A stretch of 64,000 nucleotides of DNA, from positions 33,946,643 through 34,010,642 of the forward strand of contig NC_088714.1 in assembly GCF_963576615.1 (NCBI RefSeq), in the 5' to 3' direction. The notes under the pieces are model-generated. The model was not told the origin of the DNA. It made no database searches and saw only the letters and a list, made by a program, of their open reading frames with translations. This stretch comes from Watersipora subatra. Lineage: Eukaryota; Bryozoa; Gymnolaemata; Cheilostomatida; Watersiporidae. The position numbers and the translations under genes are program-made. Below, in pieces: positions 1 to 11,400 of this stretch. Numbering within the stretch: position 1 is the stretch's first letter; each line of letters begins with the position of its first letter.

Positions 1-327
1 ATTATTAGAGATGATGGTTGGATTAGTATATTTCACATGGTTTTTATATTTCATCAGTAAAGAGATCATCATATCACTTGATAAAAACCAACTGAAAATG
101 AAATTCACTAATTCATTGTTGTGATAGGATTTCATGTAGTTTCAACTTGAGCTCTGCCATCACTTTACTACTGTGTCCTAAATAAACTTCCACAGTTGAT
201 AATTACATATAAATGCATTTCTACCGCACATGAACCACTAAGAGCTTAAAAAAATTTTTTCACAAAAAATAATGAAAAAACCATAAAAACCGTTTTTTTT
301 TGGCTGGTTTAAACTAAGCCAACCCTG
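1..327. other. no recognisable feature
   Basis: AT-rich sequence with homopolymer runs (A and T tracts at 248-300). No coding signal or repeat structure is seen on either strand. Confidence 0.5.
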
Positions 328-1149
328 CTACAACGTAAATAGTCTGTCTTGGAATATTTACGTTATAGGAATTTTTAAGAACTGTTAAATTGCCTAATCC
401 ATTCTATGATCTTTCCAAACTCACTCCTTTGGGCATACAAAGAGGAAAGGACGACTTTTTTTAATGTTTGGGCTGCACCATACATGTAGCGTTATTAGTT
501 TACGCAGACAACTTTTCTCCTTATTATGATCATTCTCACTGGTTTTATAGACCATGATTGCAGTAATTCTACAATAACTTAATAGGAAGCGCGCATCTTC
601 GGCATTCATTTACAATGATTTGCTTATTTTTGTAAACAGCAAATTCTACTCTTCAAAGTAAAACTAATAACAAATGTTTCATTCGTCTACAAGAAAGCAA
701 AACAACAAAATATTTTACACAAAGCGGTATGAACTGTTTGTCACTATCTGTACCCAGGGGTCAAGGTTAGGGTAAAAGAGAACTTCCGACGATACTCCAA
801 CTCATGACATTCAGATTAGTAGACCATCGCTGTGACAGCTGCACCAATCGATCACTTTTGTATTTATGAGCAATGCTCAGCAACCCTATTCTCTGTTTTG
901 TCGACACATCTGACAATCTATTACAATGAACTAGATTATTGCGAAAGTTGTATATATAATAGGTATAACTTTACACGCACGTCGTTGTTTTTTCGCTAGT
1001 GCAGCAAGATGAGTTATCGTTCAAATAGAATTTAAGAACTCGCCCAACGTGGCATCTGACGTTATATGAAATTTTGGATGTTGTAGGAAGCAAAAGTATA
1101 ACATAATTTTTTACGCTATTTGGAATTTACGTTATAGGAGTGTTTACTG
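328..1149. mobile_element. pogo/Tigger-like MITE remnant
   Basis: The right end, read on the minus strand from 1149, begins CAGTAAACACTCCTATAACG next to a TA dinucleotide (1150-1151), as expected for Tc1/mariner-pogo type termini. The motif ACGTTATAGG recurs near 358-369 and 1129-1138, and ACGTAAATAGTC at 333-344 may be the decayed left end. No transposase coding is seen. The ORF at 421-609 is not conserved-looking. The left limit is uncertain. Confidence 0.4.
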
Positions 1150-1241
1150 TATTTGAAATTGTTTGTTCAGAATCCTTGTTCTGGAAAGTAGAGCTTGCAT
1201 TGATAGGTTTTGACAGATGAATTGCAAGAATAGCTAACTTT

Positions 1242-1284
1242 CACACACACGCGCACACACACGCGCACACACACACACATACAC
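1242..1284. repeat. (CA)n microsatellite with GC interruptions
   Basis: Alternating CA/CG dinucleotides, a purine-pyrimidine alternation that could favour left-handed DNA. Confidence 0.9.
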
Positions 1285-1436
1285 TTGTGAATTTCTTATT
1301 TGTGTGAAAAAAATTTTTTTGCTAGTGCACTCTATATATGTAATGCATGAACATGCTGGCTTAGGGTGTAATTCTCTACAACCAGCAATCGAAACTTAAT
1401 GTGGAATGTACGTATATATATATATATATTTATATA

Positions 1437-2030
1437 CTAGCTGTGCTACCCGGCGTTGCCCGGGTGATAAAAAAGTCTTTGGACAGAAAATTGATTTGTA
1501 TTTAACATATAACAACATTTACCACTCTATCTATCAAACTATATATCATGAGAAATGTGTTTTGTGCTTTGAATTTTAAAACATCCAAAGCATTAAAGGT
1601 TAAAATACTAAAAATTGCAAAATTAGATAATGAAACAGCAAAAAATGCAACAGATAGTTACATCAAAAATCGTAGGAAAAAGAAAATATAAACAGTAATG
1701 GCCTGTTTACTTTACATTTTTAAAGGAGACTCATCCTCCAAAACAATTTAGGGTAACTTGACTGGAAGGGTTATTTTTCTAGAAAATTTCTTTGGTAAAG
1801 GAGGCGTCATCCTACATGGCTTCTCCCTTTTTGTAAAGAATTTATGAAGCGTAAAACGCTTATCCGTTTTCGGAACTTTGATAATTGCAATGCGCCTGCT
1901 CCAGTTTAGTTGAGAACCGAATTTATATTCAAGCTCCGAGGCAAACAAATCTCAAAATCTTTGGTGGCAAACTTAAGGCTAAAATAATTAGCACGCGCAT
2001 GCTGTATATTTTATATGAAAAAGTGGATGA
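1437..2030. mobile_element. interspersed repeat with CCCGGCGTTGCCCGGG head
   Basis: An (AT)n tract at 1412-1436 is followed by a GC-rich self-complementary head (CCCGG-CGTTG-CCCGGG) and then an A-rich body. The same head and body recur, diverged, from 6818, and body-type sequence recurs at 7180-7680 and 2415-2510. The family is therefore dispersed here in at least three places. The class is not clear. It adjoins the tRNA-like head at 2038 and may be one element with it. Confidence 0.5.
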
Positions 2031-2037
2031 TCACTAT

Positions 2038-2208
2038 GGTGTTCTAGCTCAGTGGTAGTGCATCCGAGAAAAACACTTGAAAAACACTTGTCAATGCGAA
2101 GATCGTCGTGAGTTCAAATCCATCATAATGCAGAATATCAAGATTTTAAGATCTATCGCCGGAAAACTGACAGATACACGACACATGGACATACTTTGAA
2201 ATATATAA

Positions 2209-2239
<31 letters not shown>

Positions 2240-2240
2240 T
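2038..2240 (+). mobile_element. tRNA-derived SINE
   Basis: The start resembles a tRNA gene. A box A match (TAGCTCAGTGGTAG, 2045-2058) and a box B match (GAGTTCAAATCC, 2110-2121) lie about 60 bp apart, as in RNA polymerase III internal promoters. The cloverleaf is not intact and the sequence continues through a non-tRNA body into an A-rich and (AT)n tail (2200-2240). This is the layout of a SINE and not of a working tRNA gene. Confidence 0.6.
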
Positions 2241-2409
2241 GGTGAAGACTTTTTCATTCTTTCTGGAATCTGCTTCTACCTGGTGTAATAATTATCTGTA
2301 TGTTGAGTAGCCGTAGCAATGTAGTTTTAACTAAACGTGTAAGAGTGATGACCAACAGAAGTGCTTTTGTCTCGGTATCTCCATATGGGCTAATGTTAGA
2401 ATAGTTAGA

Positions 2410-2520
2410 ATGGTGATGGAAGGTGTTTAAATGTAAATGTGAAACAAATAGCAAGTAATGGCTAAATAAAGTCTGTTTTGATACGATTAGAGTAAAAGAT
2501 TATTGGGTATACAATTATAT
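2410..2520. repeat. fragment of the CCCGG-headed repeat body
   Basis: The stretch reading GTGTTTAAATGTAAAT, then TAGCAAGTAATGGCTAAAT and a region near CTGTTTTGATACGATTA, matches sequence at 7075-7145 and 7437-7510. It is a dispersed repeat fragment. Confidence 0.45.
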
Positions 2521-2564
2521 GATTTTAATTTGTTTCATTGTTGGCCTCGTAAGTCAAAGATGTC

Positions 2565-2810
2565 GTATAGAGTGGTATGGAAACCCATAGTAATTATTTA
2601 ATGCAAACACCCCCTGGTAAAAATCATCAATGTTTTATATGCATATTAAAAATTAGTAACAAAAAAATGTTAATCGTAGTAACTATATTTACCTACAGTA
2701 ACTTTAGTGTATTTAGTGTTTATGATCTGCAAGTGAAAGTAACATTACGATGTACTACGTGCAGTACATACCGTAGGGAGTTCTGACATCTTTATTCTTT
2801 CTAAAACTTT
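2565..2810. mobile_element. pogo-like MITE fragment (relative of 60046-60951)
   Basis: This segment parallels 60105-60345 in order: a GAAACCATAGTAATTAT-like start, a stretch around TTTACCTACAGTAACTTTAG, then a GCAGTACRTACCGTAGRGAG block ending in TTCTRAC. The termini are missing. The small ORF at 2577-2786 is therefore repeat-derived. Confidence 0.5.
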
Positions 2811-4258
2811 CAAGTTTTTGTTTTGGTTTCTATGTGTATTGTAAACATTGTTTATGTTACTTGTTTTGAATATAAGTATTTGTATAATTTAATAAATTAT
2901 CACCATGTAGCTAATAAACTTGTAGCATACCATATGATAAGGCCATGACTATTATAAAACTGGGCTTTCAATGGATCGACACTCATAACTCATCTTCTAT
3001 TGTATATAAACAGCCGATTTTTGCTTCAAACTTTAGCAAACATGAATTTGTGTAATGAGGTTTTATACAACGTGACTAAATATCTTCATATAATCCGGAA
3101 AACCGCATTCAAATGGAGCATTCAAAAAATTATGTCGTAAAAATTACTTGTAGCTCAGATCGGAAGATGTGCATATGTTATCTGTAAGTGAAGTATAGCA
3201 ACTTGTAGAGAAGTTTCTAAGTTTTCCATTGTATCCTCGCTCATGGCTCCACGACAAATTGAATATAAATTATTACACCATTCATGTGGCCACATGAACA
3301 AGGCAGCCATTGTGCTGAGAAGTGACTTGACCTTCTGGTCGCTCGGGAGCCGTGAGCACGAAAGCCAGAGATGTTTAGTGCCAGTAAATACCTGAGTAGA
3401 ACACAGAAGAGTTTAGACAATCGTGTAAACATCATTTTATACAGAGCCTCATTTCCGGTGGCGGCGTGTGTTCAGAAAATTTACAAACACTCGCATTGAG
3501 CTGAATTTGTTTTTACACTTTGTGAAACAATTGGAACCAGTGCTAAAAAGAAATATATTGACTGGAGGACTCTTACATCAGTCTAAACTAGCAAAGAAGT
3601 CTAAATTCTATCAAGCTGCTAGTAAAATTGCTGAAATAGATTAACTTGTATTGTTTAAGGGTACAGCCTATATCACTATATATCGCCTATATAACTCTAT
3701 ATCGCCTATATAACTCTATAGGTTTAAGTTTACAGTGACCTTAATTTTATGTTGTCATTACAGAACAAGTGCCTGTAGCTGGCGATGGGTGTGAGAGTAC
3801 ATCTGTAGTCCTATATATCGGCCATAGTTCCATATCTATGAGTAAGTATTTTCTAGTAGCCTAGTTAATTATTTATTATATTCACTAAATTTTGATGGCA
3901 TTGTATAGCCTATGTGCATGGTTCAGATTAACATGTCATAGCCTAATGTAATGCTATCGAGCGCTCTAACATCAATAAGATATTTTTAGCCTATGTTATA
4001 AGTTGCTTTGCAGATCTCTCCTAATATATAACATTGCATTGACAATAAGGAGTTACAGAAAATGTTTGATATTAACTTGTCCGTGATTCAAGCAATCTAA
4101 TTTTACTAAATAGTTTACATCTAATGCTTGTCGTGTAATATTTGTAGAGTTTTAAATTTGAGTGATATACAGTGGTATATTGTATGAGCAGAACTTTGTT
4201 TATTGCATTCGACTTGAAACTTTCAAATTATACCATATTTCTTTTCTGTTACATGCAG
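2811..4258. other. no confident gene; short duplicated AT-rich units
   Basis: Contains a 22-bp unit repeated about twice at 3670-3722 (TATATCGCCTATATAACTC). A short open stretch lies on the minus strand near 3315-3180, with no recognised product. An exon-like segment at 3764-3841, bounded by AG and GTAAGT, is open in one frame but its phase does not fit the next exon at 4259, so it is not called. Confidence 0.4.
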
Positions 4259-4825
4259 CTTCGGAGAGCATGCAGAAGACAACAGCAGCGGAATGACCAA
4301 CTACAAAGTAAAATAATAAAAATCTTTAATGTTGATCAATTAGAGGCTCTAGAAAGGTAGTGTAAAGTATAGACATAGGTTGTTAAACCTATTATTCAAT
4401 TGCCTGAGCATTTTGCATTATTCTTTTCCACTTTAATTACATGGCCAAACAATATAATGATTTTTGCTAGTTGTAAGGTTGTACTAAGCATTCCGACTGC
4501 TTTTTGTGATTCCATATAACGGCTCTAAAAGAAATGATTGGGCTAGTTACTTTTTGTTTGGATGGGTGCAATGTAATATATTTTGTGTCAAAAAATACAA
4601 TCAATGTTTTATAGCTGACTGGTTTGGTAATTAGTCTATAACTTGAAAAATAAAAAAACTCACTATTGATCGCAAAGTTGTAAAAACATTTTTCTGTTTA
4701 TACACTTTCTCATGTTTGAAAGTAAATTTATTTTTAGGTTATCAACAAAGGGCATGCCCTGGTCAGATAAAACTATAGAGAAGGCAATGCACTTGAAGTT
4801 TAGGCGTGGATCAGGCTACAACTAA
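4259..4825 (+). pseudogene. fossil P-element/THAP9-like transposase, two exons
   Basis: Two exon-like blocks keep correct splice sites. The first, 4259-4356, begins after GCAG and encodes a basic, glutamine-rich coiled-coil-like stretch (LRRACRRQQQRNDQLQSKI) ending in VDQLEALE. The second starts at 4738 after TTTTTAG, and the phases join (two bases plus one) to give an arginine. It reads STKGMPWSDKTIEKAMHLKF then RRGSGY before a stop. In P/THAP9-type transposases a coiled coil is followed by a conserved segment with W-S-x-x-T-I-x-K-A-L and a terminal G-Y, which this resembles. The rest of the protein is not found, and the copy is cut off by the Gypsy remnant starting near 4860. The THAP finger was not located upstream. 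Assignment is by motif likeness, so moderate confidence. Confidence 0.5.
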
Positions 4826-5408
4826 CCGAAGATCAGTTTTATGTTGTTGCCTTACCTTCACATTAACAATGCAGACACTTTTAACTGGAAGTTGGCACTT
4901 TCCATAGCCTGTCAAGCGTGTAGGCCAACCATGAAGCATGTAGCACCAGTGTCCCAATGAAATTTAGCTGTCCGGCCATTGACTTTTGTGTCTATCCAAA
5001 TCTGCTTGCCAACTCGCTCAAACACACTAAACACAGGCTCACTCACAGCATTAGTCGATGGTTGCTCTGTGGGGAGATCCATTTGTTTTTCAGATTGGCA
5101 GACGAAGCTTATGTGCCTAGAGCGTTAGCAGTTTCTGCATATAAGGTGTATTTTAGAACATTGTTTTCTATCATGTTTTACATAGCAGTCAGGACATGAC
5201 TTGTTGCGTTTGTTTGAATCGGTTGTCCTTGACCTTGTTGCTGGATTCGCTTCTGCTGATACTCACCTGTCATATTGTTTACAGGAGCTGGAAGAACCTC
5301 ATTAGGCTCCCCTGAGATTATTTTCTCACTAACTGTGGTTCTCGCATACATTGAGGCTTTCTTAAGAACATCTTCTAGTGTAGGATCAGGTTCAAGAAGA
5401 CATTGTCA

Positions 5409-5974
5409 TCAAACATCTGGATGCACGGTTTCTTTGATTATCATATCACATATCATTTCATCAACGTAACTTTGCTTACAGCTGCCACTCTTGCATTTAA
5501 AGTGGCAATCACGAGCTAAACCACAAAGTTTGGCGGCGCGGTCTGCATAGGTTTGTTCTGGTTTCATTTTGCATCGATAGAAGGTATACCACGCAGCCTG
5601 AACATGAGTGGTATCTTTGAAATGGCTTGTGAGTTTGTCTGGTAGTTCATCGTATGTTTTAATAGCGATGTCTTCTGAACCAAATAGATTCTTTAGTAGC
5701 TCATAAGTTGTTGGTCGTACCCATGACAGCAAACATGCACGCTTTTGATCATCTTCTGTCGTATTATATACCGAGAGATGTTGGTTAAAGCGCTCTATAT
5801 AAACATCCCATTTCTCTGCTTCTCTATCAAATGGCTCAAACTTTGGTATTGATGACAATTTTGGTTGTGTTCTGTTGCTCTATTTGCTGACTTTGAGCAG
5901 TTCCATAAACTGCTGTTGAAACTGCTACTGCTGCTGTTGCATTGCCTCTAGAAGGGCTTTTACATTCTCATCCA
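5409..5974 (-). pseudogene. Gypsy gag polyprotein remnant
   Basis: The minus strand from about 5974 begins with M-D-E-N-V and a glutamine-rich run, with an in-frame stop. It then continues as an open stretch (5858-5409) starting MSSIPKFEPFDREAEKWDVY. The P-F-D....W..Y...F motif followed by a helical capsid-like region is typical of Gypsy gag capsid proteins. A cysteine-rich end (CHFKCKSGSC) lies near 5490. The CCHC knuckle and protease follow downstream after a frame change. Non-functional by visible stops. Confidence 0.75.
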
Positions 5975-6045
5975 TATTGTCACTTGTTGACAAGGAAATA
6001 TAATCTAATGCTAGTTGACTGTAGTTTGTAGGTAAGGCTCCTGTA

Positions 6046-6062
6046 TCCCACTTCTGTCACCA
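6046..6062 (-). other. primer binding site of Gypsy remnant
   Basis: On the minus strand this reads TGGTGACAGAAGTGGGA, beginning TGG as expected for pairing with a tRNA 3' CCA end. It lies 2-3 bases after a segment ending in ACA, which would be the 5' LTR end. It sits just upstream of gag. Confidence 0.7.
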
Positions 6063-6391
6063 GTTGTTACATCTTGTAGTAACAAACAATAAGCACATGT
6101 AACATTGCAATTTGACAGTTTTATTAGCAACTGAACCATAGTTAACGCTAGCCAACTCCACACTGAACAAGACCAGCCCATAGAGTTATCTCCTCCTAGA
6201 GTGATAACTACACGAGCGTTTCCGGTGCCAACAAGGAGCGTTTAGGCCACGCCTCTTTTTTGTGCTAGTCAGTCGTAGTGATTGACTAGATCAATAACAT
6301 CAGCCATGAGAAGGGTTAAACAAGGATCATGAATCCCAGTTGAGATAGTAATTAATGCTCATATTAAAGAAATGATGATTATAGTTTATTA

Positions 6392-6650
6392 CTCTAATGG
6401 AAATGAAGTAGGGAAATGGAATTAATATGGAAATGAATTATGGAAATGGAAATAATATGGAAATGGAAATAATATGGAAATGAGTTATGGAAATGGAATT
6501 AATATGGAAATGAATTATGGAAATGGAAATAATATGGAAATGGAAATAATATGGAAATGAGTTATGGAAATGGAATTAATATGGAAATGAATTATGGAAA
6601 TGGAAATGGAAATAATATGGAAATGAATTATGAAAATGGAAATTGTGACA
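6392..6650. repeat. minisatellite of GGAAAT units
   Basis: Tandem variants of ATATGGAAATGGAAATA and ATTATGGAAATGGAATTA lie inside the left arm of the inverted repeat. The matching place in the right arm has none, so the array grew after the duplication or was lost on the other side. Confidence 0.85.
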
Positions 6651-6817
6651 TACACGTAATCCCTGATACCTACATGACTTGCCAAGACACTGAATAGATA
6701 GTGAGTGAAAGTGAAGGTAATGCAAGCAGTTACTCATATAGATAACATACATAGTCATACTGGGGTTGTATTACATTGGTGTGATGGGAAGCTAATCAAC
6801 TGCCATCAACTATGAGC

Positions 6818-7680
6818 TGTACTACCCGGTGTTGCCCGAGTAATAAAAAAGTATTTGGACAGAAAATTTATTTTTATATAACATTTACTATTCTAACTTT
6901 TAAACTTCATATCATAAGAAAATATTTTTAAGCAGTTTAAATGAATTAAGAAGAAAAAGAAAACAACTCAATAGGTTTGCAAGCTTTTTCAAACAACTAC
7001 AACTTTTAAATTTCATATCATGAAAGAAGTGTTTTGTTGAAATAAATTAGGAAAAAAAATAAAACTAAATGTGTTTAAATGTAAAATAATTAGCAAGTAA
7101 TGGCTAAATATAATCTGTTTAGCTATGATTACAATGAAAAATTATTTAATAAATAAGGTAATAAAAAAGTATATTTTATTTTTATATAATTATAGTTAGT
7201 AGAATTAAGTATAATTTATTTTTATTTAATATATAACAACATTTGCCACTTTAACTTTCAAACAACATATTATGAAAAGTGTTTTGTGTAATTGAAATAA
7301 ATGAAGAGAAGAGAGAAAATAAAAACAACTGTAAATGTTTTCAAGCTTATTCAAACAACTACCACTTTTAAATTTCATATCATGAAAGAAGTTTTTTGTT
7401 GAAATGATTTAGGAAGAAAAATGAAACTGCAAATGTGTTTAAATGTAAATTAATTAGCAAGTAATGCTAATTATAATCTGTTTAGCTATGATTACAATAA
7501 AAAATTATTGTAATCATAGCTAATTTTTATTACATTGTTTAATAAATAAAGTAATAAAAAGTCTATTTTATTTTTAAATAATTATAATTTAGTATAATTA
7601 AGTATAATTTATTTTTATCTAACATATAACAACATTTGCCACTCTAACTTTCAAACCTTTTGCTTGCTTACATCAAGCAA
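6818..7680. mobile_element. two to three copies of the CCCGG-headed repeat
   Basis: A head reading CCCGGTGTTGCCCGAG at 6828-6843 is followed by an AT-rich body. The body segment containing TTTCATATCATGAAAGAAGT and GTTTAAATGTAAA recurs about 360 bp further on (7005-7140 and 7370-7510), so the body is tandemly duplicated. It forms the spacer of the inverted repeat. No coding potential is seen. Confidence 0.55.
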
Positions 7681-7908
7681 AGATGTCCACTAATTAGTGG
7701 ACAACTTTGCTTCAAGCTAGTCTATGTATTTGATTGATATGTATTGAAATCTAAGATTACATGCAAGGGCTGTTTGTGAACTGAGGTGACAATGAATAAC
7801 TCTATCACCATACAATGTCAATACTTTTAGTTGATGGCAGTCGATTAGCTTCCCATCACACCAATGTAATACAACCCCAGTATGACTATCTATCTTATCT
7901 ATGAATAA

Positions 7909-7953
7909 CCAATGATATACAGCCCCTCATGTGTGGGGGCTGTATATCATTGG
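7909..7953. repeat. 45-bp perfect hairpin insertion
   Basis: CCAATGATATACAGCCCC (7909-7926) is exactly complementary to 7936-7953, leaving a 9-base loop. The left arm of the surrounding inverted repeat has the same flanks without this hairpin, so it looks like an insertion. Similar hairpins occur at 31310-31348, 35085-35122 and 43083-43121. Confidence 0.75.
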
Positions 7954-8280
7954 AGTAACTGATTGCATTAACTCACTTACTTAACACCATCTATTCAGTG
8001 CCTTTTCAATGCATGTAGGTATTGAATTGCTTCAAATAACAAGCATATATTAGAGTAATAAACTATAATCATCATTTCTTTAATATGAGCAATAATTACT
8101 CTTTTAACTGGAAATTCATGATCATTCTCATGGCTGACGTTATTGTTCTGTCGATCACTACGATTGACTAGCACAAAAAATGGACGTGGCCTAAACGCTC
8201 CTTGTTGGCACCGGAAACGCTTGTGTTGTTGAATGCACAGTTGTCACTCTAGGGGGAGATAACTCTATGGACAAGCCAAC

Positions 8281-8401
8281 CAGCTAGTAAGCAAGCCAAA
8301 ATATAGGGGGTGACTCATCCTAAGCTATTAATAAAGCATTAGCTGCACCTGTCGGGTAGGAACAATACTGAACTCTAGTGATAGTGCCTGCATATCTCCC
8401 T
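8281..8401. other. short unique spacer
   Basis: Nothing is recognised between the inverted repeat and the 29-bp array. Confidence 0.4.
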
Positions 8402-11400
8402 TAACTTACCTATATAAGACTAAATACCATTAACTTACCTATATAAGACTAGGCACCCTAAACTTACCTATATAAGACTAGCTACCCTTAACTTACCTAT
8501 ACAAGACAAGGTACCCTTAACCTACCTATATAAGGCTAAATACCCTTACATGTAACTTGCCTATATAAGACTAGATACCCTTGACTTACTTATATAATAC
8601 TAGGTACCCTTAACTTACCTATATATAAGACTAGTTACCTTTAACTTACCTATATAAGACTAGGTACCCTTAACTTACTTATATAAGACTAGGTACCCTT
8701 GACTTACTTATATAATACTAGGTACCCTTCACTTACCTATATAAGACTAGGTACCCTTAGCTTACCTATATAAGACTAGGTACCCTTAACTTACCTATAT
8801 AAGACTAGGTACCCTTGACTTACCTATATAAAACTAGGTACCCTTAACTTACCTATATAAGAATAGGTACCCTTAACTTACCTATATAAGACTAGGTACC
8901 CTTAACTTCCTTATATAAGACTAGGTGCCCTTGACTTACCTATATAAGACTAGGTACCCTTAACTTACCTTTATAATACTAGGTACCCTTAACTTACCTA
9001 TATAAGACTAGGTACCCTTAACTTACCTATATAAGACTAGGTACCCTTAACTTGATTATATAAGACTTGGTATCCTTAACTTACCTATATAAGACTAGGT
9101 ACCCTTAACTTACCTATATAAGACTAGGTACTCTTAACTTACCTATATAAGACTAGGTACCCTTGACTTACCTATATAAGACTAGGTACCCTTGACTTAC
9201 CTATATAAGACTAGGTACCCTTAACTTACCTATATAAGACTAGGTACCCTTGACTTACCTATATAAGACTAGGTACCCTTAACTTGCTTATATAAGATTA
9301 GGTACCCTTGACTTACCTATATAAGACTAAGTACCCTTAACTTACCTATATAATACTAGGCACCCTTAACTTACCTATATAATACTAGGTACCCTTAACT
9401 TACCTATATAAGACTAGGTACCCTTAACTTACCTATATAAGACTACGTACCCTCAACTTACCTATATAAGACTAGGCACCCTTAACTTACCTATATAAGA
9501 CTAGGTACCCTCAACTTACCTATATAAGACTAGGTACCCTTAACTTCCTTATATAAGACTAGGTACCCTTGACTTACCTATATAAGACTAGGTACCCTTA
9601 ACTTACCTATATAATACTAGGTACCCTTAACTTACCTATATAAGACTAGGTACCCTTAACTTACCTATATAAGACTACGTACCCTTAACTTACTTATATA
9701 AGACTAGGTACCCTTAACTTGCTTATATAAGACTAGGTACCCTTGACTTACCTATATAAGACTAGGTACCCTTAACTTACCTATATAATACGAGGTACCC
9801 TTAACTTACCTATGAAAGACTAGGTACCCTTAACTTACCTATACCTATATAAAACTAGGTACCCTTAACTTACCTATATAAGACTAGGCACCCTTAACTT
9901 ACCTATATAAGACTAGGTACCCTTAACTTACCTATATAAGATTAAATACCTTTAACTTACCTATATAAGACTACGTACCCTTAACTTACCTATATAAGAC
10001 TAGGTACCCTTAACTTACCTATATAAGACTAAATACCTTAAACTTACCTATATAAGACTAAATACCTTAAACTTACCTATATAAAACTAAGTACCCTTAA
10101 CTTACCTATATAAGACTACGTACCCTTAACTTACCTATATAAAACTAGGTACCCTTAACTTACCTATATAAGACTAGGTACCCTTAACTTACCTATATAA
10201 GACTAAATACCTTAAACTTACCTATATAAAACTAAGTACCCTTAACTTACCTATATAAGACTACGTACCCTTAACTTACCTATATAAGACTAGGTACCCT
10301 TAACTTACCTATATAAGACTAGGTACCCTTAACTTACCTATATAAGACTAAATACCTTAAACTTACCTATATAAAACTAAGTACCCTTAACTTACCTATA
10401 TAAGATTAAATACCTTTAACTTACCTATATAAGACTACGTACCCTTAACTTACCTATATAAAACTAAGTACCCTTAACTTACCTATATAAGACTAAATAC
10501 CTTAAACTTACCTATATAAAACTAAGTACCCTTAACTTACCTATATAAGACTACGTACCCTTAACTTACCTATATAAGACTAGGTACCCTTAACTTACCT
10601 ATATAATACTAGGTACCCTTAACTTACCTATAAAAGACTAGGTACCCTTAACTTACCTATACCTATATAAAACTAGGTACCGTTAACTTACCTATATAAG
10701 ACTAGGCACCCTTAACTTACCTATATAAGACTAGGTACCCTTAACTTACCTATATAAGAATAGGTACCCTTAACTTGCTTATATAAGACTAGGTACCCTT
10801 GACTTACCTATATAAGACTAGGTACCCTTAACTTACCTATATAATACTAGGCACCCTTAACTTACCTATATAAGACTACGTACCCTTAACTTACCTATAT
10901 AAGACTAGGCACCCTTAACTTGCTTATATAAGACTAGGTTCCCTCAACTTACCTATATAAGACTAGGTACCCTTGACTTGCTTATATAAGACTAGGTATC
11001 CTTGACTTACCTATATAAGACTAGGTACCCTTAACTTACCTATATAATACTAGGCACCCTTAACTTACCTATATAAGACTACGTACCCTTAACTTACCTA
11101 TATAAGACTAGGCACCCTTAACTTACCTATATAAGACTAGGTACCCTCAACTTACCTATATAAGACTAGGTACCCTTAACTTGCTTATATAAGACTAGGT
11201 ACCCTTAACTTACCTATATAATACTAGGCACCCTTAACTTACCTATATAAGACTAGGTACCCTTAACTTACCTATATAAGACTAGGTACCCTTAACGTAC
11301 CTATATAAGACTAAATACCTTAAACTTACTTATATAAAACTAAGTACCCTTAACTTACCTATATAAGACTACGTACCCTTAACTTACCTATATAAGACTA

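Larger units (their letters stand above)
4860..6062 (-). mobile_element. Gypsy-type LTR retrotransposon remnant (5' part)
   Basis: Read on the minus strand, the order is primer binding site (6062-6046), gag (start near 5974), CCHC zinc knuckle (about 5205-5160) and the start of a retropepsin domain with W-D-T-G-A-T (DTG at 4953-4945). This is the normal 5' order of a Gypsy/Metaviridae-type element. Stops and frame breaks interrupt every domain. Reverse transcriptase and integrase are absent, so the copy is truncated where it meets the P-like fossil on its left. Confidence 0.8.
6063..8280. repeat. large imperfect inverted repeat (LTR-derived arms)
   Basis: The left arm (about 6165-6390 and 6655-6820) is matched in reverse complement by the right arm (about 7828-8040 and 8052-8275). 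Paired landmarks include the GTGCCAACAAGGAGCGTTTAG region (6227) against CTAAACGCTCCTTGTTGGCA (8192), and GGGGTTGTATTACATTGG (6763) against CCAATGTAATACAACCCC (7861). The left arm carries an A/T/G-rich minisatellite. The right arm carries a 45-bp hairpin that is absent from the left. The left arm directly follows a Gypsy PBS, so the arms are probably two LTRs in opposite orientation. Confidence 0.7.

Noticed and set aside
2038-2121. Functional tRNA gene
   Set aside because: A and B boxes match but the cloverleaf arms do not pair and the sequence continues into a SINE body and AT tail.
3764-3841. Additional upstream exon of the P-like fossil
   Set aside because: Has AG and GTAAGT borders and an open frame, but joining it to the exon at 4259 gives a wrong phase and a stop.
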